29,698 nucleotides of DNA from an uncultured Clostridium sp. (GTDB lineage: Bacteria; Bacillota; Clostridia; TANB77; CAG-508). This document shows positions 15,748 through 24,206 of the stretch, in pieces; the first letter of the stretch is position 1; every line of letters starts with the position of its first letter. The stretch spans positions 1-29,698 of the forward strand of contig CAMMFK010000006.1 of NCBI GenBank assembly GCA_946496115.1. The letters are read 5' to 3'. The notes beneath the pieces were generated by a model. The model saw only the letters and a list, made by a program, of their open reading frames with translations, was not told the origin of the DNA and made no database searches. Made by a program: the position numbers and the translations under genes.

Positions 15748-16593
15748 TTAATCATAAAACTTTTTATATTTAATAAATATCATTATGCTTACTATTAAAA
15801 TTAAAGCTATAAATATGATAAGGGTATTCTTAACACCTGTTTGAGGTAATTTTTCATCTTTTGTTGTAGTTAAATCTTCTACAAAATTTAAATTATTATT
15901 TGATACTTCATTTTTATTTATATTTTGATTATTATTTGTTTCTTCGCTTTGGCCATTGTTCTCTCCGCCATGTGAGTTATCTCCATTATTGCCTGTCTGA
16001 TCATTATTAGTAGTATTATTATTTTCATTGCTTATATCATTATTTGTTTCATTTTTATTATCTTGTCCAGCATTTGAATTATTTTCTTCGTTTGAATCCG
16101 ATTCTCCATTATTTAAAGATACATATGCAGTTAAATTTAAATTGTCCACTTTTATTCCTTCTCCAATATCATTAAAAGCTGCTATTGTTATTGAATTAAA
16201 TTTAATCTGTGAATTATCAATAACTTTTATATTGTCAGATAGTACAAGTGTAAATTTAGCTATTATGCCATCATTTGGTATTGAATTTCCATCAGCTAAA
16301 AATTTATATGTAGCTTTTGTTAATTGTCCATTCCAACCATTTGTTGATCCTTCAATTTCAATATCTGAAAATATGTTTTTATCATAATCTATATATCCTG
16401 AGACAGCAATTGGTTTAGATACATCTATCCCTTCTAGATTTGAAAGTTTTAATTCTAAGTTAACTTTTTGATTCGATGCAACCCTAGATGTATCAATAAG
16501 AATCTCAGCATTAACTGATGATGCATATGATACTTTAAAAATCAGAAATAAAATTATTAATAAATTTACGAATAATATTTTCTTTTTGTTCAT
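15748..16593 (-). CDS. Sortase-anchored (LPQTG) surface protein with a cohesin-like domain
   Basis: The 281-residue protein has a signal peptide (1-24), a beta-rich domain (about 28-158) with the cohesin pattern (AEILIDTSRVASNQKVNLELKLSN start, GYIDYDKNIF, a DGIIAKFTLVL strand, and a final LNLTAYVSL strand), an Asn/Glu-rich flexible linker (about 162-240), LPQTG (249-253), a membrane helix (about 257-275) and a basic tail. Sortase would join it to peptidoglycan, leaving the cohesin-like domain outside. Cohesins bind dockerins; the gene just upstream encodes a dockerin-ended hydrolase, so the two are probably partners (inference). AAGGAG lies 7 nt before the ATG. A promoter with an operator-like palindrome precedes it. 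No sortase gene is in the window. The LPQTG assignment is firm; the cohesin assignment is by pattern only. Confidence 0.85.
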   Translation of the reverse strand: MNKKKILFVNLLIILFLIFKVSYASSVNAEILIDTSRVASNQKVNLELKLSNLEGIDVSKPIAVSGYIDYDKNIFSDIEIEGSTNGWNGQLTKATYKFLADGNSIPNDGIIAKFTLVLSDNIKVIDNSQIKFNSITIAAFNDIGEGIKVDNLNLTAYVSLNNGESDSNEENNSNAGQDNKNETNNDISNENNNTTNNDQTGNNGDNSHGGENNGQSEETNNNQNINKNEVSNNNLNFVEDLTTTKDEKLPQTGVKNTLIIFIALILIVSIMIFIKYKKFYD

Positions 16594-16654
16594 TTTTCTT
16601 CTCCTTTTGTTTATCTAAATAATTTTTTATAAACTACTATGTATCAATTTAAAT

Positions 16655-16681
16655 ATTATAACATTTGATAAATGTTGTCAA
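16655..16681 (-). promoter_or_regulatory. Promoter of the cohesin/LPQTG gene with perfect hexamers
   Basis: On the minus strand TTGACA (16681-16676) and TATAAT (16660-16655) both match consensus, but the spacer is only 15 bp. It lies in the 112-bp gap between the hydrolase and cohesin genes, so the cohesin can be expressed independently of the upstream operon. The short spacer would lower basal activity and leave room for control by a factor bound in the spacer. Confidence 0.65.
16660..16676. promoter_or_regulatory. Operator-like palindrome inside the cohesin promoter spacer
   Basis: AACATTT-GAT-AAATGTT is a perfect 7-bp inverted repeat with a 3-bp centre. It fills the whole spacer between the -35 and -10 elements and touches one base of each. 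A dimeric regulator bound here would directly block or reshape the promoter. I saw no second copy in front of other genes of this window. Confidence 0.55.
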
Positions 16682-16705
16682 TAACTATTTCAATTTTGTA
16701 TTATT

Positions 16706-19700
16706 CTATTTCAATATTAAATTTCTCATATATATTAAATCCAATACATCAATAGACTCATCTGTGTTTATATCTGCAGAAACACTTTCCAATTCTGAAA
16801 AATCTACTTCACCCAAAATTGCTGCTCTAATATTTATAAGATCAGAAACAGTTACATCCCCATCACTATCTATATCTCCATTTACTATTAAAAAATAATT
16901 AGTATCATTATAATTTAATATGTCTCCAGATATAATATTTTCACTATTTTGTAGATTTTCATCATTACGTGTGATCTTATAATTTTTAATTTTTAATTTA
17001 TTATCAAGTTGACTTCTACTCGTATTTTTATCAATTCCAATAAAATAATTTTTGACTATTTTAAAATCGTTTATAATCCAATTTACTTCTACCTTTATTT
17101 TATAAACTATAGTATTGGTACTAAGAACAAAGTCAAATGTTCCATTTTCGTTAAATACATATTCGTTCTTTCCACTATTATTAATAATGTTTGTACCTTC
17201 TGTTGTTTTTATAATTGCTCTTACCTCATTATTAGTTAAATCCAAGGTAGAATATTCTATTTCAGTATTTTTTATTTGCTCGTTTATAAATTCATCTATT
17301 TGTATTTGAGCATCAATTATATTATTGCAAGTTTGTGTTATTTTCAAAATTCTATTTGCAGATAAATAATTTTTTATATAATCATCTGTTTGTAGATTAT
17401 TATTATATAGTTCAGTAGCTTTATTTAATAAGTTATAAGATAAATATAAATTATAATTATCTTTATTTGTCATGTATTTTGAGATAACATTATTGAGATT
17501 CTCTTTTATATTGCTTAAATCAATATTATTTTGACGAATAAAATTTCTTATTAATTCTGCAAACTCATAAGAAATATCTTCTAAATTTGTAACCTTGTCC
17601 ACTACATCATCATCACTATTTTCTAAGACTCCTTTATAATATTCTGTAGAAATCGTATAAACAGCATCATAAATCATATTAAAGCATTGTACAATATCTT
17701 GCTCTGTTATAATTTCGCTATTTTCTTTTAAATTACTCAATGAATCTTGTATATTTTTTATACTATAATGTATCTTTTCATTCGATAAAAGATTTTCATT
17801 AATTTCCACGAAATTATTTATCTTGCTTTCTATATTATCAATTATAGGATTAATATTCTTTTGTATTTCTATATTAATAAATTTCATTGCCCAATCTATA
17901 AGTCCGCTAGACTGCATAATCATACCATTGATCATTCCGATTTTTATGTCGTTTTGATCATTTAGTTCGTTAATATAATTTGCTTTTTCAAATAGTTCAT
18001 TTGCCCATTTATATATTTTTGTTGGATAAGTTAAATCAATGGTTTGATTAGTTTGTATAAATTGTTTAATTTTATCTAAATTATTTTTTTCTGCTGAAAA
18101 ATCTGAAATTTTTGTTTTTGCTGTAACTACAACTAGATCTTTCAATGAATCCGCTATATTATTTAAACTGTCTAACATAGAACTTATTTTAACAGGTTCA
18201 GCATTAATTAATATTCCATCTTCATATTCATCTAAAATTTTATTTCCAATACTAAAAACCTCTTGCATTTTTTCGACAGCATTATCCTCATTTTCATTAG
18301 TTTTGGTACTTAAAGTATTTATATACTTTTCTATACTTTCAAAAGTGTTTTTAATATCTTCTACTTCATTTATATCATTATAATATTTTTCTTTAAAACT
18401 ATTAAATTTATCTAAAGCATTATTATATATAGCTTTATAAAAGTAGTCATAACTAATATTATCAAGATATATAGGTGTGATTGTAACAATTAATTTTTCA
18501 TCTTCATTCTTTTCAATTATATTTCCATATATATCTTTTGCCTGAAAGCCATTAAAATCTAATGTAAATTCCTTATTCTCAACATTTGACCATACTATAG
18601 CTTTAGGCTTTCCGTCTTTATCATATATATGAAATTCTAAATCATTATCTAATTTTATATTACCTATATATTCGGCTCCATCAGTATTTTCATAAAAAGT
18701 TTTTAAAGCATAAACTGCTGTTTTAGGCGTATAATCATACTCAACAGTACCAAAATTTTGTTCCATACTGCTTTCATTAGTATTTGTATTTCTAAAATTA
18801 TAAATATATGAACTCTCTATATCATATTTATCTCTTAATACACTCTGTTGAATCAAATATTCATCTTTTTTCTTTCCTTCTGCACCTCCATCAATATAAT
18901 TAGATATACCTGTTTCCGTTATAGCCAACTTTTGAAATCCGCCAATATTATTAATCATTTCTTTATGTGAAGTAGAATATTTATTATATTTTTCATTAAA
19001 TATTGTAGGTACTTTATTCCAATCATATAGATGAAACGAATAATAATCAGAGCTATTATATGCTCCTTTTTTTGAAATGTCTGTCAAGAATTGTTCTGAA
19101 CCAGTTAATACTGTAGCACCTGCAAAAACGTTTTTATCTCCAATAACTTTTTTAGCCTCTTGCACAGCTTTTGCATACCAAGTTGTTCCCTCATCATCTC
19201 CATATTTTCCGTTTGGTTCGTTCATTATTTCAAAATTTTCAACCCATTCATAATGTTCTACTACACCCTTTATATATTTTAAATACTTTTGTACATCTTC
19301 TTCTGAAGAAATTCTATCATCTTCACCAAAATATGCGTTTGGAGCTCCTAAAATGACTAATGGCTTTATTCCATTCTGCCTAAATGATTCCATCATTGGA
19401 TCACAGTAATCAAAATTATACTCCTTTGCATTTGGTCCACCTATACTTTGCCATCTAATTTCAACTCTAACAGTATTGATTCCCATTGCTTTCAATAATT
19501 GTGTAGTTTTATCTATATCATAATCTTTGGCAGTAAGATGTACAATTAATCCATTATTTTCTAATTCACTCAAAAATTGTTTTTGTATGGATTTAATATA
19601 CATTATATCTTTACTCCAAGTATATATTTCATTATTATTTTTTAAAACCCTTATCTTACATGTATTTTCTTGCTCGTTTTCAAAATTAAATGAAATATTA

Positions 19701-20038
19701 TATACGCCATCACTATTTCCTACAGCTACTTTTTCTTCTCCATTGTTAATTTGATAAATTACTTCATATTCACTATTTTCTTCTTTATTAAGTATAACTT
19801 TTACATCATAATTTTCATCATCTACAATATAATTTTGGTTTACATCATATTCAACTTTTACTTCTTCAACATAAATCTCATATATGTATCTTATTAAATC
19901 AACAACATTATATATTTTTTGTTCTGATACTTCTAAACTATTTTTATTAAACACAAAAAAAATTGTGGGTATTATAAATACTATTGAGATTAATATTAAA
20001 ATTATAACTATAATTTTTCTTCTTGTTTTTCTTACCAT
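16706..20038 (-). CDS. Secreted multidomain glycoside hydrolase with C-terminal type I dockerin
   Basis: The 1,110-residue protein has, in order: an N-terminal membrane or signal segment (8-30), a small beta domain (about 50-150), a TIM-barrel hydrolase of the GH5/GH39-like clan A (about 155-450; acid/base Glu274 in IMNEPNG and nucleophile Glu375 in AITETGIS), a beta-sandwich (about 455-525), about 350 residues of mostly helical Asn/Lys/Glu-rich sequence, an Ig-like domain (about 950-1010), and a dockerin (1052-1110). The dockerin has two calcium loops: D1055-x-D1057-x-D1059...D1066 and D1089-x-N1091-x-D1093...D1100. Dockerins bind cohesins, and the next gene downstream encodes a wall-anchored cohesin-like protein. 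The substrate is unknown; its place in an exopolysaccharide locus suggests self-polysaccharide, as with the GH39 enzyme PslG of Pseudomonas. AGGAG lies 5 nt before the ATG; the flippase gene ends 22 bp upstream. Confidence 0.88.
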   Translation of the reverse strand: MVRKTRRKIIVIILILISIVFIIPTIFFVFNKNSLEVSEQKIYNVVDLIRYIYEIYVEEVKVEYDVNQNYIVDDENYDVKVILNKEENSEYEVIYQINNGEEKVAVGNSDGVYNISFNFENEQENTCKIRVLKNNNEIYTWSKDIMYIKSIQKQFLSELENNGLIVHLTAKDYDIDKTTQLLKAMGINTVRVEIRWQSIGGPNAKEYNFDYCDPMMESFRQNGIKPLVILGAPNAYFGEDDRISSEEDVQKYLKYIKGVVEHYEWVENFEIMNEPNGKYGDDEGTTWYAKAVQEAKKVIGDKNVFAGATVLTGSEQFLTDISKKGAYNSSDYYSFHLYDWNKVPTIFNEKYNKYSTSHKEMINNIGGFQKLAITETGISNYIDGGAEGKKKDEYLIQQSVLRDKYDIESSYIYNFRNTNTNESSMEQNFGTVEYDYTPKTAVYALKTFYENTDGAEYIGNIKLDNDLEFHIYDKDGKPKAIVWSNVENKEFTLDFNGFQAKDIYGNIIEKNEDEKLIVTITPIYLDNISYDYFYKAIYNNALDKFNSFKEKYYNDINEVEDIKNTFESIEKYINTLSTKTNENEDNAVEKMQEVFSIGNKILDEYEDGILINAEPVKISSMLDSLNNIADSLKDLVVVTAKTKISDFSAEKNNLDKIKQFIQTNQTIDLTYPTKIYKWANELFEKANYINELNDQNDIKIGMINGMIMQSSGLIDWAMKFINIEIQKNINPIIDNIESKINNFVEINENLLSNEKIHYSIKNIQDSLSNLKENSEIITEQDIVQCFNMIYDAVYTISTEYYKGVLENSDDDVVDKVTNLEDISYEFAELIRNFIRQNNIDLSNIKENLNNVISKYMTNKDNYNLYLSYNLLNKATELYNNNLQTDDYIKNYLSANRILKITQTCNNIIDAQIQIDEFINEQIKNTEIEYSTLDLTNNEVRAIIKTTEGTNIINNSGKNEYVFNENGTFDFVLSTNTIVYKIKVEVNWIINDFKIVKNYFIGIDKNTSRSQLDNKLKIKNYKITRNDENLQNSENIISGDILNYNDTNYFLIVNGDIDSDGDVTVSDLINIRAAILGEVDFSELESVSADINTDESIDVLDLIYMRNLILK

Positions 20039-20060
20039 CTTTTCTCCTATGCTAATAAAT

Positions 20061-21501
20061 TTATTGCTTTTTAAAAAAATTTAGAACTTTTTTAATTATT
20101 TCATCTATAATATTATCTTTTGTTAATAATAATACCACTACATATATTATTATTGCAACAGGAATTAAAACAAAAATATTATTTATTATAAAAAATTTAA
20201 TTAATTCACAAATAACAAACATAATAACTGAAGCAAATAAGTACTTCCAACATGACTTTATTATCATAATAAATTTTATATCTTTTTTCGTAAAAGTTAA
20301 TTCAATTATTAATATAACTAATTCCCCTATAATAGTTGTTATTGAAGCTGCAACCGCTCCTCCATAAGGTATAAATATATAATTTAATATTCCGGTTTAT
20401 AATTGTTCCAGTAACTATAGCTGTTGTATAAATTTTTTCCTTTTTGGTAGGAAGTAAAAATTGTTTTCCTATAACATTTGTCATTCCTGTTAAAAGAATA
20501 ATTGGAGAAATCACCTTTAAAATAGTAGATACTCTTTCATAACCATTACCAAAGAATATTGGTACAAATTCATCAGCAACAATAAAAATTCCAAATATCA
20601 TTGGTAAAGCTAAAAAATATGTAAATTTGAATGATTTACTAATATATTCTTTTAACTTTTTGATATTACCAGTAGAAAACACATTTGCTATTCTTGGAAT
20701 CAGAACGATTCCTAAAGATGTAACTACTGCTACACATAAATTAATTATCTTTTGGGCTTGCTCATAATATCCAACTTCAATTTTGCTATTGCTTGCGTTT
20801 CCAAGCATGGTCTTATCCAACATAGCGTATATTTGAGATGATATTTGAGGAATAAACAAAGCCAATGTTGGTTTTATATGCTTTATAATATTTAAATCTC
20901 TTAACTTAACTTTGCAAATATATTTTGGCAAATATACCCATAAAGTTATATTACCTAATACTTCTGATAGTCCATATATTAAGAAATATTTCCATAAGTC
21001 ATCGCTATTTTTAACAAATATAAAAATTGCTGCAAAACAAAATAGCTTGACTAAAATATTTCTAGTAACTGTTTTTTTAAATTCTTCTAATCCTTGAAAG
21101 AACCATATAATTTCTATTGCAGTAGATAACAAGTTTAAAGACAATAATGCATAGTAAAAATTATACTGTGTGCCCATTATAAATGCAAAAAAGAAAACTG
21201 CCAAAGATATACTTGTAGTAAGAAATTTTAAAATGGCAATTTCCCAAAAAGTCTTTGACCTTTTGTATTTATCATTTTGTAAATATGCTATTTCTCTTTG
21301 TCCATATAAAGAGATTCCCATACTTCCAATTATTATAAAATATGTTGTAATAGAATATGTATAACTATAAATTCCTATGTTTTCTGCACCTAGAACTCTA
21401 GATAAATAAGGTGTTGTAACAATTGGCAATAAAATAGTTAAAATCTGATAAACCAAATTATATATATAATTTTTAGTTACACTTTTCTTTGTCTCGCTCA
21501 T
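20061..21501 (-). pseudogene. wzx: Wzx-type polysaccharide flippase with a +1 frameshift
   Basis: The first frame encodes a Wzx/MATE-like flippase (KNYIYNLVYQILTILLPIVTTPYLSRVLG start; many hydrophobic helices; LALFIPQISSQIYAMLDKTMLG), which moves lipid-linked repeat units across the membrane. At about 20391 one extra base shifts the frame after the sequence ..GTIINR, so the first product ends at 20302 in a non-membrane tail (399 residues). The next frame continues at once with ILNYIF, IPYGGAVAASI and the last helices to 20061. Joined, the two give about 480 residues, the normal size. The site (CCGGAATATT) is not a homopolymer. This could be a real inactivation, a switchable state or a base error. 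AAGGAG precedes the ATG; the GT-D gene ends 10 bp upstream. Confidence 0.85.
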
Positions 21502-21511
21502 TTTTTCTCCT

Positions 21512-22468
21512 TTATAAAATTTCTTTTATAATAGTATTCTGATATAGATCATAAGCTTCATTATTATTTTTTTCATTCGATAGATCTTTTGTTCTAACCT
21601 CATTTACAAATTTTCCTGGAATAGCCTTTCTTTTTTTTACGCCTCTTAAGAACCATTCATACTCTATATCTATATGACCTAAATCAACTGCTGTATAACC
21701 TTCTAATTTACTTAAATCATAGGCTAAAATAGTTGCAGTAGGACCTAAAGCCAATATTATAGTTTTGTTTTTACCATATTTTTTTACGCTTTCAAAAATT
21801 TCGTTATACCTTTCAAAAGCATTTTTAGAAGGACATATTATACGCTCAACCTTATTAGCATTGCTTAATAAATCGTTTCCAATTCCTAGTTTAGTTTTTT
21901 CGCCTTCCACTATTAGTATATTTTTATTGTCCCATATTCGTTTTAAATTATCATATCTTGCTCCAGATGTATTTTTATTTTTATAATCTATATAGCATCT
22001 GCTTATTTGTGTATCCGCATAAATTTTATTTGTATTAATTAATGGTTTTACATATTTGAAATATTTATCCATAAAATTTACCCAATGAATTCTACTATGT
22101 AACATATATTTATTTAAATTTTCTTCATCCATAACATTTGGTAGGCCAATAATAAGGTTGTCATTATTAGATGTTAATACTTCTTTTAGTCTTCTTGACA
22201 ATTCTTCTGAGGCCACTTGGTATGTTTCAGTTTTAATATTAAGAATCCATAAAAATTCTCCATCTCCAAATCTTGACAATGATTTATGGTTTTCTGTAAT
22301 TTCATTTACGGTTTCTTCATCAGTATAAAATTTTAAATTCATATCTTTCATGTTTTTTAAATATTTTTTTTTATTTAATCTATACTCAATATATTTTTTA
22401 GGCATTCTAAATTTATTTAGGAAAGGTTTCATTCTTGTTGGTACTATTTTTTTTAATAAATTAATCAT
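21512..22468 (-). CDS. GT-D fold glycosyltransferase (DUF1792, SP_1767 family)
   Basis: This 318-residue protein matches the DUF1792/GT-D family, which transfers sugars from nucleotide donors and differs from GT-A and GT-B folds. The signature RFGDGEF carries the DxE metal motif (Asp69, Glu71). Further family-like stretches are NLIIGLPNVMD, NILIVEGEKTKLGIGNDLL (nucleotide-binding region), IICPSKNAF and LALGPTATILAYDLS, with DLGHIDIEYEW near the end. It probably adds one sugar of the repeat unit or decorates a glycan; the donor is unknown. The start is the ATG at 22468, since TTGAGGAG just upstream is the ribosome site and not coding. The ATG overlaps the stop of the acyltransferase gene by 8 nt. 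Confidence 0.88.
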   Translation of the reverse strand: MINLLKKIVPTRMKPFLNKFRMPKKYIEYRLNKKKYLKNMKDMNLKFYTDEETVNEITENHKSLSRFGDGEFLWILNIKTETYQVASEELSRRLKEVLTSNNDNLIIGLPNVMDEENLNKYMLHSRIHWVNFMDKYFKYVKPLINTNKIYADTQISRCYIDYKNKNTSGARYDNLKRIWDNKNILIVEGEKTKLGIGNDLLSNANKVERIICPSKNAFERYNEIFESVKKYGKNKTIILALGPTATILAYDLSKLEGYTAVDLGHIDIEYEWFLRGVKKRKAIPGKFVNEVRTKDLSNEKNNNEAYDLYQNTIIKEIL

Positions 22469-23180
22469 TCTCTTTCTCCTCAATATATTTTATAAACTCA
22501 TTATAACCATTAAACATAGGCTTTGTACTCATAAATAATTTGTATGAATTTTCATAATTATTTTCTAATTCAAGTACTTTTTTATAAACCTCTGGTAGTT
22601 CTTCATTTCTATTTTGAAATATCCAAAAGAATTCTCTTAATGCTTCTTTAGGAGGATATTCACCATTTACTTTTTTGTATTGCTTTACTAATTCAACAGC
22701 TTCTTTTTCTTGATAATTTGTTCTCTTTTTGTAATAATCTTCTATAGAACATATATATCTCACTGGGTTTCCTGCATAAACTGCATTACTTTCCAATTTC
22801 TTGCTAACTAATGAATTAGCTCCTATTATAACATTATCTCCTATTTCAGTACCTTTAAGAATTGTGGTATTAACTCCTATAAAAACATTATTTCCTATTT
22901 TTACTTGTCCACAAGAACCTAATACCGTTCCATACTTTTTTTGCAATACACACCAATCATATCCATGTTGTAAAATTGACACACCTCTTGTTATATGTAC
23001 ATCATTTCCTATCTCAATCATCCAAGGTCTTTGAACATCAATATTTATAGTCCACGGACTATAAAACTTTACATTTTTCCCTAAGGTTATTCCCTTATCC
23101 TTTAAATATTTATAATATGATTCTGATGTTGCTTTATACTGGTATTTGATTTTTAATAATATTTTTTTTATAAAATTCAT
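22461..23180 (-). CDS. Hexapeptide-repeat (left-handed beta-helix) acyltransferase
   Basis: This 239-residue cytoplasmic enzyme is related to serine/maltose/virginiamycin-type O-acetyltransferases. The hexapeptide repeats run from about residue 30 to 145: ITLGKNVKF, IEIGNDVHITRG, VKIGNNVFIGVNTTIL and TEIGDNVIIGANSLV, followed by AGNPVRYI that closes the beta-helix. The catalytic His is probably in QHGYDW. About 90 C-terminal residues are helical and charged, longer than in the smallest family members. In this locus it probably O-acetylates a sugar of the repeat unit. It overlaps the GT-D gene and follows the GT2 gene by 15 bp. Confidence 0.9.
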   Translation of the reverse strand: MNFIKKILLKIKYQYKATSESYYKYLKDKGITLGKNVKFYSPWTINIDVQRPWMIEIGNDVHITRGVSILQHGYDWCVLQKKYGTVLGSCGQVKIGNNVFIGVNTTILKGTEIGDNVIIGANSLVSKKLESNAVYAGNPVRYICSIEDYYKKRTNYQEKEAVELVKQYKKVNGEYPPKEALREFFWIFQNRNEELPEVYKKVLELENNYENSYKLFMSTKPMFNGYNEFIKYIEEKEND

Positions 23181-23195
23181 TTTTCCACTTCCATT

Positions 23196-24206
23196 TTAAT
23201 TATTTATTAATTCATCTTTCCATATAATCTTTCTTGTTTTGCCCTTAAAAAGATTATATAGCTTAAAAGCAAAAGAATATAAACTTGGAATATATCTTAT
23301 CATAATCAATTGCATTTTTCTACTTTTGGAATTTATTTTTAATCTTTTAATTTCTTGATAATATTTTCTCACTTCAGCCATAATAAATTTCTTTAGTTCA
23401 TCTATTTTAGTTCCTTTTTCTTTACTTTTAAGAATAGTATCATAAACTCCTATTATAGAATAAACATAATTATTTTCAACAACACTTTTTATTTTAGGAT
23501 ATTTCTTTTCTACAAAGACCATCATTTCCTTTGATGCATCTATTATATCCAAATTAATATTTTTCGCACTTGTTATACTACCTTCTCTCTGTCTATAGTA
23601 ATATAAAGGTGTTGCGTCATAAACTATAGTTGATGCTTTGTCAAACAATTTATACATTATAAAAACATCTTCGGACTTTTTTCCAGTCGGAAATTCTGTT
23701 CCTTTAAATAATTTTTTTTCATATAATTTAGTATAAGCAGATTCTCCAATATACCCATATGTACACATTAATTCTATTGCCCTCTCACTATTCATTACTT
23801 CATAATAAGATGAAGTACCGTACTCCTTTTGTTTATTAGAATATACTAATAAACGATTACAACAAGATATTTCTGCATTTTCATTTTTAAGATTATTATA
23901 TAATCTATTATACATATCCAAATCTATCCAATCATCACTGTCAACAAATCCTATATATTTTCCTGTTGCACTTTTAATTCCGGCATTTCTTGCTGACGAA
24001 ATACCTCCATTTTCTTTATGAATTACTTTAATTCTACTATCAATTTTAGCATACTCGTCGCATATCTTTCCTGAGTTATCTGTTGAACCATCATCTATTA
24101 AAATTATTTCCAAATTTGTATATGTTTGATTAATAATTGTATCTAAACATTTTCTTATATATTTGCTAACATTATATACTGGTACAATAATACTAATCTT
24201 GTCCAT
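23196..24206 (-). CDS. Family 2 glycosyltransferase
   Basis: The 336-residue protein has the GT2 (GT-A fold) start KISIIVPVYNVSKYIRKCLDTI, the nucleotide-binding EIILIDDGSTDNS, ENGGISSARNAGI, and the DxD metal motif VDSDDW (Asp89-Asp92). The second half (PTGKKSEDVFIMYKLFD, with PLYYYRQREGSI) is typical of capsule GT2 enzymes. A basic C-terminal segment may touch the membrane. It would add one sugar to the undecaprenyl-linked repeat unit; sugar and linkage are unknown. The ATG at 24206 is chosen because GGAGG lies 5-6 nt upstream; an ATG at 24218 overlaps that site. It overlaps the end of the pyruvyl transferase gene by 14 nt, which suggests translational coupling. Confidence 0.92.
   Translation of the reverse strand: MDKISIIVPVYNVSKYIRKCLDTIINQTYTNLEIILIDDGSTDNSGKICDEYAKIDSRIKVIHKENGGISSARNAGIKSATGKYIGFVDSDDWIDLDMYNRLYNNLKNENAEISCCNRLLVYSNKQKEYGTSSYYEVMNSERAIELMCTYGYIGESAYTKLYEKKLFKGTEFPTGKKSEDVFIMYKLFDKASTIVYDATPLYYYRQREGSITSAKNINLDIIDASKEMMVFVEKKYPKIKSVVENNYVYSIIGVYDTILKSKEKGTKIDELKKFIMAEVRKYYQEIKRLKINSKSRKMQLIMIRYIPSLYSFAFKLYNLFKGKTRKIIWKDELINN

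Noticed and set aside
20061..20267. A separate 68-residue membrane protein gene
   Set aside because: It is the last part of the Wzx flippase in the shifted frame; the sequence between 20268 and 20391 continues the same protein without a stop.
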